DNA from: an uncultured Archangium sp.
GTDB lineage: Bacteria; Myxococcota; Myxococcia; Myxococcales; Myxococcaceae
Direction of reading: 5' to 3'
Assembly (NCBI GenBank): GCA_937875615.1
Contig: CALNBU010000410.1
Span: forward strand, 1 to 22,185
Length of the DNA: 22,185 nucleotides
Shown piece after piece: positions 1-11,170 of this stretch (position 1 is the stretch's first letter; every line of letters begins with the position of its first letter). A model generated the notes under the pieces. The model saw only the letters and a program-made list of their open reading frames with translations, did no database searches and was not told the DNA's origin. A program made the position numbers and the translations under genes.

Positions 1-332
1 AGCCAGCGGAGCGCCGGCGCCGACCAGCCGGGCCAGGCGCGCACCACCCTGCCTCGACGGAAGGCCACCACCCGGCCCAGGTACGCCAACGGGGGCGCGT
101 CGGGGCGGCCGTTGCTGGCGGCGGTGCGCAGCGGCGCGACCGACACCACCAGGTGCGCCGCCAGCACGTCCGGGCGCAGCTTCACCACCGCCACGTCGCC
201 CGGTCGCGGCGGCGCGCGCTCCACCTTGAGCACATCGCCGTCGCGCAACAGCGGCCACAGGCTCCGTCCGCGCGCCGGCACCCACACCGCGCCACCCGGC
301 GGGAGCGCGCGCAGGAGGTCCTCGTAGTTCAG
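1..332 (-). CDS. S24/S26 signal-peptidase-like protein (partial, C-terminus off the window)
   Basis: The reading frame on the minus strand is open from about 332 to the window edge. It reads LNYEDLLRALPPGG, then GRSLWPLLRDGDVLKVERA, PRPGDVAVVKL and AAHLVV. The block G-x-S-L-x-P-x-L-x-x-G-D followed by GDVAVV is the nucleophile-Ser region of the LexA/signal peptidase I (S24/S26) fold, with the usual Met after Ser replaced by Leu. The H(L/R)VV stretch resembles the second active-site block of small stand-alone S24/S26 proteins. There is no ATG or GTG near the N-terminus. The best start is CTG at 332-330, which overlaps the TGA of the upstream gene by 4 nt, suggesting translational coupling; the start is uncertain. 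No transmembrane anchor is seen before the Ser, so it may be a soluble processing peptidase. The substrate is unknown. Confidence 0.6.
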   Translation of the reverse strand, partial: MNYEDLLRALPPGGAVWVPARGRSLWPLLRDGDVLKVERAPPRPGDVAVVKLRPDVLAAHLVVSVAPLRTAASNGRPDAPPLAYLGRVVAFRRGRVVRAWPGWSAPALRW

Positions 333-820
333 AGCGCGTTCTCGACGTACTTGATGCCCGCCGGCGTGATGCGCGGGCCCTTCGGCGTGCGGCGGGTGTT
401 GCCCGGGTGCAACCGCAGCGCCTTGGCCACGTTGGGCGCGGCGTAGGTGACGCCGTGCTTCGCCCAGAAGCGCGAAGTGGTGCCCGACGACACCTGGAGC
501 TCCCGCCCCACGTACAGCGGAATGAGCGAGCGCAGCAGCTGGTCGCGCCGACGGCCCGCCGCCAGGAGCGCCTCGTGGTGCGGGTGCGCCTCGAAGGCGG
601 CCTCCAGCGCAGCCAACGGGTCGACCGCGACCGCCCGGCCGGGCTTCCTGGCCCTGGGGCGCGCCGGAGCCTTCGCCGCCTTGCCGCCCTTCTTCGGTTT
701 CCCCGCCGGCGCGGCACCCGGCTCCACCGGTCGCAGCGCCCGCACCTCGCGCAGCCCGACGTCCAGCGCGCGCTTGAGTTCAGCGAACTTCTTCTCGATG
801 TAGGCAAGGTCGAAAGCCAT
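329..820 (-). CDS. Hypothetical basic protein with Lys/Ala/Pro-rich linker
   Basis: This protein of about 163 aa is not recognised. It has three parts. The N-terminal helix (AYIEKKFAELKRALDVGLREV) is predicted to be amphipathic or coiled. A strongly basic low-complexity linker (KPKKGGKAAKAPARPRARKPGR) resembles histone-H1/AlgP-type tails. The C-terminal part of about 80 residues (RDQLLRSLIPLYVGRELQVSS onward) could be a small helical or winged-helix fold. The ATG at 820 is preferred over the ATG at 835 because a -10-like TATGGT (831-836) ends 10 nt before it, as seen at other genes here, and the 835 codon lies inside that hexamer. It is coupled to the downstream peptidase-like gene by a 4-nt overlap. 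Nucleic-acid binding is only an inference from charge. Confidence 0.7.
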   Translation of the reverse strand: MAFDLAYIEKKFAELKRALDVGLREVRALRPVEPGAAPAGKPKKGGKAAKAPARPRARKPGRAVAVDPLAALEAAFEAHPHHEALLAAGRRRDQLLRSLIPLYVGRELQVSSGTTSRFWAKHGVTYAAPNVAKALRLHPGNTRRTPKGPRITPAGIKYVENAL

Positions 821-830
821 GAGGCTGAGC

Positions 831-859
831 ACCATAACGGCGCACAGTTGCTCTATGAA
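831..859 (-). promoter_or_regulatory. Candidate promoter for 329-820
   Basis: The minus strand reads TTCATA, a 17-nt spacer, then TATGGT (831-836), ending 10 nt before ATG 820. It overlaps the divergent promoter of 868-2238. The -35 match is poor. Confidence 0.4.
854..859 (+). promoter_or_regulatory. Candidate -10 for 868-2238
   Basis: TATGAA ends 8 nt before GTG 868, which would give an almost leaderless mRNA. No convincing -35 is visible. Confidence 0.35.
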
Positions 860-867
860 CCGTTTTG

Positions 868-2238
868 GTGCTGCCGGTCCTGCTCCTCTCGTTGCTGTCC
901 GCGCCCCGGGTGCCCCCCGACGCCACGGTCGCCACCTACGTCTCCAGCGTCGACGCGCTGCAGCCGCTGCTGCCCTTCTTCCGGGCCGCCGGGGCGCACT
1001 CGCGCATCCTGCGGCCAGAGAGCTGGGCCGCCGATGCGCACCCGCTGCTGGACCTCAACCTCCTCGACCCCGAGGCCCTGGCTCAGTCGGGCATCGACGG
1101 CCGGCAGGGCCTGACCCGCGCTCAGCTCGGTGACGCCCAGCTGGCGTGCGTCCAGGTGAAGGACCCCGCGCGGTACCGCGAGGCCTGCGACGCCAGGCTG
1201 CGGCGCATGGGCGAGGTGTTCGAGCGCCAGGAGAACGGCGTCACCGTGCGCGGCTCGATGGACCCGCTGGGCCGGGTGCTGGTGGCCTGGGCGATGTCCG
1301 GGAAACAGTCCTGCGCCATCAACGGGCGCGGGCGCTCCATCGACGCGCTCACCGGAGAGCTGGGCCGGCTGCTGACCAGGCCCGGCGGCGGCGGCGGCGT
1401 GGCCCTGGCGGCGAAGATGCCCGGCCCGCTCCAGCTCATCGTGCCCTCGGGTAAGGCGCCCGGCGCCCTGACCTTGAGCGCCCGGGAGCTGACGCTGCAG
1501 GCCGACGCGCGCGTGAAGAACTCCGGCGGACCGAAGCTGGCCAACGGCGGGCCCTCCCCCTTCGCCCGCCTCTCCGCGCCGGGCATCGGCGTGGTGCGGG
1601 CGCGCCTGCCACCGAATGAGCTCTCCGGCCTCACCGCCCGGCTGGCGCGCGAGCTGCCGGGCGACTGGGTTCTCACGCCCCTGGCGAAGGCCCTCACGCC
1701 CCACCTCTCGGGCTCGGTGGCCGCGGCCTTCAGTCACGTCCGGGTGGTGGCCGGGCTGCGCACGAAGGAGGCGCGCTTCTTCGCGCTCAAGCAGGTCTGG
1801 CTGGCGGAGGTGACCGACGTCGCCGCCGTCGCCGCGGCGCTGGAGAAGGTCGACCCGGCGAAGCTCCGCTTCAGCCACGGCACCCTCACGCTGTCGCTCC
1901 ACGGCAGCACCCTGATGCTGGCCAATGACGCCGACGTCGCCGCCAGCGTGCTCGGCGCCCTGGGCGAGGCGGGCGGCACCCAGGCCCATGGCGTGGAGCT
2001 CCAGGTCGACCCGCGGGCCGCCGCGCGCGCCATGCAACAGGTGCCCCTGATGGAGGCCTTGCAGACACCGGAGCTCGCGGTCTTCATCGCCGCCAGCGCC
2101 GAGCTGGGCCCGCTGCTCATGGCCTCCCGGCGGCTGGGCGGTTGGGTCGACTCCCAGCCCGGCGCCCTGCACACCGCTCGCCTGACCTGGGAGCTCGAGC
2201 CGCCGCCCACTCCGGCGGACGCCGGCGTGGCGCCCTGA
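868..2238 (+). CDS. Hypothetical exported protein, about 456 aa
   Basis: The function is not recognised. The protein begins with a very short hydrophobic segment (LPVLLLSLLSA) that could be a minimal signal peptide, followed by PRVPPDATVATYVSSVDALQPLLPFF. The rest alternates beta-like and Ala/Leu-rich helical stretches, with no membrane segment and no obvious catalytic motif. Two similar halves are hinted at by recurring phrases (ALTGELGRLL, LTARLARELPGDW, SVAAAFSHV, AASVLGALGEA), as in surface or periplasmic proteins of the DUF3352 type, but I cannot show homology. A Pro-rich tail (EPPPTPADAGVAP) ends it. GTG 868 is chosen over TTG 865 because of the -10-like TATGAA just upstream. The longer antisense frame on the other strand is a GC-rich shadow. 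Confidence 0.72.
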   Translation: MLPVLLLSLLSAPRVPPDATVATYVSSVDALQPLLPFFRAAGAHSRILRPESWAADAHPLLDLNLLDPEALAQSGIDGRQGLTRAQLGDAQLACVQVKDPARYREACDARLRRMGEVFERQENGVTVRGSMDPLGRVLVAWAMSGKQSCAINGRGRSIDALTGELGRLLTRPGGGGGVALAAKMPGPLQLIVPSGKAPGALTLSARELTLQADARVKNSGGPKLANGGPSPFARLSAPGIGVVRARLPPNELSGLTARLARELPGDWVLTPLAKALTPHLSGSVAAAFSHVRVVAGLRTKEARFFALKQVWLAEVTDVAAVAAALEKVDPAKLRFSHGTLTLSLHGSTLMLANDADVAASVLGALGEAGGTQAHGVELQVDPRAAARAMQQVPLMEALQTPELAVFIAASAELGPLLMASRRLGGWVDSQPGALHTARLTWELEPPPTPADAGVAP

Positions 2239-2263
2239 AGCGCTCTTCCCGTCGCGCGCGGCG

Positions 2264-2272
2264 TGCTATCTC
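2264..2272 (+). promoter_or_regulatory. Extended -10 (TGCTATCTC) before the phosphoribosyltransferase gene
   Basis: TG-C-TATCTC ends 8 nt before GTG 2281. This supports 2281 rather than GTG 2263 as the start, because 2263 lies next to the element. Confidence 0.45.
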
Positions 2273-2280
2273 CCCGAGCC

Positions 2281-2883
2281 GTGGCTACCGGAAAGAAGAA
2301 GCTCCCCAGCCGTCGCGCCCCCTCCGATGAAGGCGACGTGTTCAGCGCCGCCGGCGGAGTGCCGGTGGTGCCGCGCGGCCTGCCCGGAAACGACCTGCGG
2401 CGCACCGCGGTGACCGAGCTGTCGTGGGGCGACTTCGACGCCCACGTCCAGACCCTGGCCGCGGCGGCGCGCGCGAAGTTCAAGCCGCAGGCGGTGGTGG
2501 GGTTGGTGCACGGCGGCATCTTCATGGGCGGCGCGCTGGCCTCCGCGCTGGGCGTCGAGTTCTACCCGCTGCGCGTCACCTCCCGGCACCGCGAGTCGAC
2601 GCGCACCGTGGGCGACCAGGTGCCGGCGGAGCTCAAGGGCCGGCGGGTGCTGCTGGTCGACGACATCTGCAGCACCGGAGACACCCTGGCCTTCGCCGGC
2701 CGGTTGGCCCGGGCCGCGGGCGTCACCCGCCTGAAGACCGCCACGCTGGTGGCCCGGCCCAGGGGCTTCGTCCCCGACTTCGTGGCCATCACCGCCCCCG
2801 ACATCTTCGTCTTCCCGTGGGACTACGCCCACGCGGTCGATGACCGACGCTTCGACACCGGTGAGCACCCGGCGCGACGCTGA
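2281..2883 (+). CDS. Phosphoribosyltransferase-family protein
   Basis: This 200-aa protein has a type I PRTase fold. The PRPP-binding loop is VLLVDDICSTGDT (residues 123-135), with the two acidic residues followed by the STGDT phosphate-binding turn. The PPi loop is at VVGLVHGGIFMG (72-83), and a hood/end motif DIFVFPWDYAH at 174-184 recalls the xanthine/hypoxanthine-guanine PRTases, where an FPW(D/E) stretch stacks on the purine. It probably transfers phosphoribose to a purine base (salvage) in the cytoplasm, but the base cannot be named. The first 45 residues are a basic and then flexible extension not needed for the fold. It stands 53 nt upstream of the nla19-like gene, which has its own promoter-like element. 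Confidence 0.82.
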   Translation: MATGKKKLPSRRAPSDEGDVFSAAGGVPVVPRGLPGNDLRRTAVTELSWGDFDAHVQTLAAAARAKFKPQAVVGLVHGGIFMGGALASALGVEFYPLRVTSRHRESTRTVGDQVPAELKGRRVLLVDDICSTGDTLAFAGRLARAAGVTRLKTATLVARPRGFVPDFVAITAPDIFVFPWDYAHAVDDRRFDTGEHPARR

Positions 2884-2915
2884 ACGAACGCGCGCCCGCA
2901 CGCGGAGGCGGCTGC

Positions 2916-2924
2916 TGGTAGGCT
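2916..2924 (+). promoter_or_regulatory. Extended -10 (TGGTAGGCT) before the nla19-like gene
   Basis: TG-G-TAGGCT ends 12 nt before ATG 2937. No -35 hexamer resembling TTGACA is found at 16-18 nt. Confidence 0.4.
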
Positions 2925-2936
2925 CCGCCATCCGCA

Positions 2937-4366
<1,430 letters not shown>

Positions 4367-4367
<1 letters not shown>

Positions 4368-4401
4368 AAACGAAGGCGGCCCGGTGCGAACACCGAGCCG
4401 C
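4367..4401 (-). terminator. Rho-independent terminator of sRNA copy A
   Basis: On the minus strand, GCGGCTCGGTG, loop TTCG, CACCGGGCCGC form 11 pairs including one G.U (4401-4376). CTTCG and then TTTT (4370-4367) follow, touching the last base of the nla19 stop codon. Confidence 0.85.
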
Positions 4402-4477
4402 AGGTCTTCAATGGCACTGCATCACCGAGAGGTCGAAGTGGTGGGGGGAAACCCCTTCGTCACTCATCGGTGACAAC
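4367..4477 (-). ncRNA. pxr: Pxr-like developmental sRNA, copy A (distal)
   Basis: Read on the minus strand from about 4477 to the U-tract at 4370-4367 (about 110 nt). SL1 has an outer stem (arms 4463-4473 and 4422-4431: TCACCGA/TCGGTGA plus GAG/CTC with one bulge). Its upper stem is CGAAGGGGT (4459-4451) paired with ACCACTTCG (4442-4434), with one G.A mismatch, and its apical loop is TTCCCCCC (six C). A linker containing ATTGAAGACC follows, then a terminator hairpin. A sigma54 promoter lies directly upstream. Pxr of M. xanthus is known as a repressor of fruiting-body development, and a run of seven C is the site of its best-known mutation. Position between nla19 and nuoN plus these structures support the identification. 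The RNA ends exactly at the nla19 stop codon, so the two genes converge. Confidence 0.82.
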
Positions 4478-4486
4478 TCGGGAAGT

Positions 4487-4503
4487 AGCGAACACCGTGC
4501 CAG
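4487..4503 (-). promoter_or_regulatory. Sigma54 (-24/-12) promoter of sRNA copy A
   Basis: The minus strand reads CTGGCACGGTGTTCGCT, with GG (4501-4500) and GC (4489-4488) exactly 10 nt apart. It matches TTGGCACG-N4-TTGCA except for TCGC in place of TTGC. The expected start is near 4477. Confidence 0.82.
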
Positions 4504-4554
4504 CGACAGGCCATCCCTGCTTTCAGCAGGTTGCCATGAAGCACAGCGCGCCAT

Positions 4555-4583
4555 ATTTCATGTTTGAATTTCAAATATGAAAT
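4555..4583. promoter_or_regulatory. 29-bp AT-rich near-perfect palindrome, candidate enhancer site
   Basis: The left arm ATTTCATGTTTGAA (4555-4568) and right arm TTCAAATATGAAAT (4570-4583) match at 13 of 14 positions around a single central T at 4569. It is strikingly AT-rich for this genome. Its centre is about 92 bp upstream of the predicted start of sRNA copy A, a usual distance for an enhancer-binding-protein site. It may bind the neighbouring Nla19-like activator; this is inference. Confidence 0.55.
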
Positions 4584-4592
4584 GAGCCCTTC

Positions 4593-4637
4593 AAAAGGGC
4601 GGCCCGGCACTCCTCTTTGGGAAAAGCACCGGGCCGC
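4593..4637 (-). terminator. Rho-independent terminator of sRNA copy B
   Basis: On the minus strand GCGGCCCGG (4637-4629) pairs perfectly with CCGGGCCGC (4607-4599). The interior can extend the stem through G.U-rich pairing of CTTTTC with GAGGAG. CC and then TTTT (4596-4593) follow. Confidence 0.85.
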
Positions 4638-4713
4638 GGGTCTTCATTACTGCCTGTCTGACAAGCGCTGAAGTGGTGGGGGGGGAACCACTTCAACCTC
4701 AACTGCCAGACAT
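4593..4713 (-). ncRNA. pxr: Pxr-like developmental sRNA, copy B (proximal to nuoN)
   Basis: Read on the minus strand from the predicted A at 4713 to the U-tract at 4596-4593 (about 121 nt). SL1 has an outer 10-bp stem (TGTCTGGCAG, 4712-4703, with 4664-4655, including two G.U). Its upper stem is a perfect 9 bp, TGAAGTGGT (4695-4687) with ACCACTTCA (4677-4669), closing the loop TCCCCCCCC (eight C). The linker AATGAAGACCCGCGGC matches copy A, and a strong terminator hairpin ends the transcript. A sigma54 promoter lies just upstream. The terminal pair of the upper stem is T-A here and C-G in copy A, and the outer stems share no sequence but keep pairing, as expected of a selected RNA structure. 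C-rich loops commonly pair with ribosome binding sites, but no target is shown here. Confidence 0.85.
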
Positions 4714-4723
4714 CTGAGAATTA

Positions 4724-4740
4724 TGCGAACCGTGTGCCAA
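4724..4740 (-). promoter_or_regulatory. Sigma54 (-24/-12) promoter of sRNA copy B
   Basis: The minus strand reads TTGGCACACGGTTCGCA, with GG (4738-4737) and GC (4726-4725) 10 nt apart. The expected start is A at 4713. It shares TGGCAC and TTCGC with the promoter of copy A. Confidence 0.82.
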
Positions 4741-4793
4741 GAATGACGCCAGTTATTTCAATGGCTTGTGCTTCGAACTGACTCGTCATTCTT
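4739..4793 (-). terminator. Long inverted repeat after nuoN, possible terminator or mRNA 3' hairpin
   Basis: AAGAATGACG (4739-4748) and CGTCATTCTT (4784-4793) are perfect 10-nt inverted arms, with inner CAGTT/AACTG pairing. It begins 22 nt past the nuoN stop and could end or protect the nuo mRNA. There is no clean U-tract, and its far arm touches the -24 element of sRNA copy B. Confidence 0.4.
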
Positions 4794-4815
4794 GCAGAGT
4801 TGAAATCCGTCTCTT

Positions 4816-6366
4816 TCACTGACCGAAGATCATGCCTGCCCGGCTGAACCACTCCGTCACCGGCCCGGGGACGATGCCCAGCAGCACCACCGCCACCGCG
4901 GAGGTGACGAGCGCCAGCTCCGTGGTCCAGTGCCGGAACGGCTGCGGCGCATCCGCCGGCGCCGGACGCATGAACATGTACACCACCACCCGGAGGTAGA
5001 AATACACGCCGGCGACGCTCGAGAGGATGCCCACCACCGCGAGCCCCAACAGGCCCGCATCGACGGCGGCGCTGAAGAGGAACAGCTTGCCCAGGAAACC
5101 CACCGTGGGCGGGACGCCGCCCAGCGAGAGCATGAAGGCCGCCATGGCCAACGCCCAGCCCGGCTTGCGCTGCGCGAGGCCCGCGAAGCGCTCCAGGTCC
5201 GAGGTGTTGCCGCGCGTCTCGTCTTCGCGGCGCTCCAGCGCGGCGATGGTGCCGAAGGCGCCCAGCGAGGTCACCGTGTACCCGAGGATGTAGAAGAGCA
5301 GGCCCTTGAACACCAGGGGCGCCACGTCGCCGGGCGCGATGAGCGGCGTCGCCGCGAACAGCCCAGGCTCCGAGGCCGCCACCTTCGGCGCGAACAGCGC
5401 CGCCACGCCCAGCAGCATGTACCCGGCGTGCGCGATGGAAGAGTAGGCCAGCATGCGCTTCACGTTGCGCTGCGGCAGCGCCATCAGGTTCCCGCCCACC
5501 ATGCTCAACAGCGCCAACACGCTGAACACCGTGAACAGCAGCGAGCGGTCGATGCCGGCTCCGAGCAGCAGGAACACCCGCACCAGCGCCACGAAGGCCG
5601 CCGCCTTGACGCCGGCGGACATGAGCGCGGTCACCGGCGTCGGAGCGCCCTCATAGACGTCGGGCGTCCACTGGTGGAACGGCACCGCCGCCACCTTGAA
5701 GGCGAAGCCGACCAGCACCAGACCCAGGCCCGCATAGACCAGCGCCGGCTGCTGCGCGAAGGCGGCCGAGAGGCCAGCCCCCACGTCGACCAGCTTGGTG
5801 GCGCCGGTGGCGCCGTAGAGGAGCGCCGCGCCGTACAGCAGCAGCGCCGCCGCGAAGGCCCCCAGGATGAAGTACTTGAAGCCCGCCTCCGCCGGCCGCG
5901 GTCCACGGCGGAGGAAGGAGGTGAGCGCGTAGGTGGCGATGGACATCACCTCGAGGTTGATGAACAGGGTGATGAACTCGGCGGACAACGCCAGCAGGCT
6001 CATGCCCGCGGCCGCGAAGAGCAGCAGCGCATAGAACTCGCCGCGCTCGGCGTTGCGGTGCTTGAGGAAACCGGCCGAGAGCAGGACCGCGAGGAAGGTG
6101 CCCAGCGACACCATCACCGTGGTCCACTGAGAGAACGGGTCGAGCACCGCGAAGCCCTGCAGCACCAGGCGCGCCGGCTCGAAGGCGTTGTGGAAGGCCA
6201 CCGCGCCGGCCACCGCCGAGGCGAAGGCCGCCAGCACCGCCTGGTAGCCGCGGTTGGTGGAGGTGAGGAACACCTCGGACAACATGAGCACCACGCCGCC
6301 CAGCAGCAGCACCGCCGCCGGCAGCACCGGGAAGAACTCAGAGAACGCGAAGTCGGGGATCGTCAC
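4816..6366 (-). CDS. nuoN: NADH-quinone oxidoreductase subunit N
   Basis: Membrane antiporter-like subunit of complex I (516 aa, about 14 transmembrane helices), part of the proton-pumping arm. The core VAAVPFHQWTPDVYEGAPTP, followed by VTALMSAGVKAAAFVALVR, is the Proton_antipo_M signature with the buried Lys residues of the channel. RMLAYSSIAHAGYMLLG is the next conserved helix. The GTG at 6366 is chosen: it gives VTIPDFAFSEFFPVLPAAV as the usual NuoN N-terminus, lies 7 nt after the nuoM stop and has GTGAGA upstream. The longer frame starting at 6438 would add an implausible Arg/Ser-rich leader. It is the last gene of the nuo operon; the Pxr-like sRNA pair follows on the same strand. Confidence 0.95.
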   Translation of the reverse strand: MTIPDFAFSEFFPVLPAAVLLLGGVVLMLSEVFLTSTNRGYQAVLAAFASAVAGAVAFHNAFEPARLVLQGFAVLDPFSQWTTVMVSLGTFLAVLLSAGFLKHRNAERGEFYALLLFAAAGMSLLALSAEFITLFINLEVMSIATYALTSFLRRGPRPAEAGFKYFILGAFAAALLLYGAALLYGATGATKLVDVGAGLSAAFAQQPALVYAGLGLVLVGFAFKVAAVPFHQWTPDVYEGAPTPVTALMSAGVKAAAFVALVRVFLLLGAGIDRSLLFTVFSVLALLSMVGGNLMALPQRNVKRMLAYSSIAHAGYMLLGVAALFAPKVAASEPGLFAATPLIAPGDVAPLVFKGLLFYILGYTVTSLGAFGTIAALERREDETRGNTSDLERFAGLAQRKPGWALAMAAFMLSLGGVPPTVGFLGKLFLFSAAVDAGLLGLAVVGILSSVAGVYFYLRVVVYMFMRPAPADAPQPFRHWTTELALVTSAVAVVLLGIVPGPVTEWFSRAGMIFGQ

Positions 6367-6373
6367 GGGAATC

Positions 6374-8140
<1,767 letters not shown>

Positions 8141-8142
8141 CT

Positions 8143-10317
<2,175 letters not shown>

Positions 10318-10333
10318 TTTGGCGTTCCCTTTT

Positions 10334-10645
10334 TCAGTGCTTCATCGACTGCAGTTCTTCGATGTTGACGGTGCCGCGCGCCCGGAAGACGGAGATGACG
10401 ATGGCGAGCCCCACCGAGGCCTCGGCCGCCGCCACCGCGATGATGAAGAAGGCGCTCAGGTGGCCCAGGTCGTCGCCGCGCTCACGCGCGAAGGCGAGGA
10501 AGGTGAGGTTCGTGGCGTTCAGCATCAACTCGATGCACATGAACACCACGAGCGCGTTGCGGCGGATGAGCACGCCGAGCATGCCGAGGCAGAAGAGCGC
10601 CGCGGCGAGCACCAGATAGTGAGTGGTGGAGATGGTCTGGATCAT
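10334..10645 (-). CDS. nuoK: NADH-quinone oxidoreductase subunit K
   Basis: Small complex I membrane subunit (103 aa, three helices). The two conserved acidic residues of the E-channel are seen as E39 in FMCIELMLNATNL and E75 in AVAAAEASVGLAI. Its length is typical. ATG 10645 lies 12 nt after the nuoJ stop with AGAGG in the gap as ribosome binding site. It lies in the same transcription unit as nuoJ and nuoL. Confidence 0.96.
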   Translation of the reverse strand: MIQTISTTHYLVLAAALFCLGMLGVLIRRNALVVFMCIELMLNATNLTFLAFARERGDDLGHLSAFFIIAVAAAEASVGLAIVISVFRARGTVNIEELQSMKH

Positions 10646-10657
10646 GTGTCGGCCTCT

Positions 10658-11170
10658 TCAGATGCGCGGCTTGGCGACCACCACCGCTCCCAGGATCGCC
10701 ACCAGCAACAGCAGCGAAACGGCTTCGAACGGAAAGAGCCACTGCGTGTAGAGCACCTCGCCCAGGTGCTGAATGGTGCCGAAGCTCGAGAGCTTCGCGG
10801 CGTCGCCGGTCCACGTCAGCGGCGCGTCGGAGCCCTGACGGAACACCAGGGTCAGCGCCACGAAGAGCGCCACCACCGCCACGCCGCCCAGGATGCGCGA
10901 GGGCGTGAAGCTGAGCACCGGCCCCTGATCGGAGAGAGAGAGCAACATGATGACGAACAGGAAGAGCACCATGATGGCGCCCGCGTAGACCAGCACCTGG
11001 ATCGCGGCGATGGTGTGGGCCCAGAGCAACACGTACACGCCGGCCAGGAAGAAGAAGCAGCCGACCAGCGACATGGCCGAGGCCACCGCGTTGCGCGTGA
11101 AGACCACCGCCGCAGCGGAGCCCACCGTGCCCAGCGCGAACACCCAGAAAAGAACCTGTTCGGCGATCAC
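10658..11170 (-). CDS. nuoJ: NADH-quinone oxidoreductase subunit J
   Basis: Membrane subunit of complex I (170 aa, five helices). The key helix AIQVLVYAGAIMVLFLFVIMLL is the NuoJ/ND6 signature near the E-channel, where helix 3 carries the pi-bulge. GTG 11170 is chosen because its GTGA overlaps the nuoF stop and GGAGA lies 8 nt upstream. The first ATG of the open frame (11194) would fall inside nuoF. nuoF sits directly before it, where many genomes have nuoG, nuoH and nuoI. Confidence 0.95.
   Translation of the reverse strand: MIAEQVLFWVFALGTVGSAAAVVFTRNAVASAMSLVGCFFFLAGVYVLLWAHTIAAIQVLVYAGAIMVLFLFVIMLLSLSDQGPVLSFTPSRILGGVAVVALFVALTLVFRQGSDAPLTWTGDAAKLSSFGTIQHLGEVLYTQWLFPFEAVSLLLLVAILGAVVVAKPRI

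Noticed and set aside
853..2172. Long minus-strand frame opposite the exported-protein gene
   Set aside because: Composition is Arg/Gly/His/Gln-rich shadow of a high-GC3 gene; no signal, motif or start context.
4516..4530. Short hairpin CCTGC-TTTCA-GCAGG between the palindrome and the copy A promoter
   Set aside because: Only five pairs and no U-tract; not enough to call a terminator or a protein site.
4376..4740. Reading the repeated elements as plus-strand RNAs with G-run loops (GGA-type protein-binding sites)
   Set aside because: The plus strand lacks sigma54 promoters in the right orientation and has no U-tract after the hairpins; the minus strand has both.
4739..4793. A third, decayed Pxr copy, suggested by a 9-nt match TTCAATGGC (4757-4765) to copy A (4407-4415)
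   Set aside because: One 9-nt match in a region of this size is expected by chance; there is no C-run hairpin and no promoter of the right type upstream.
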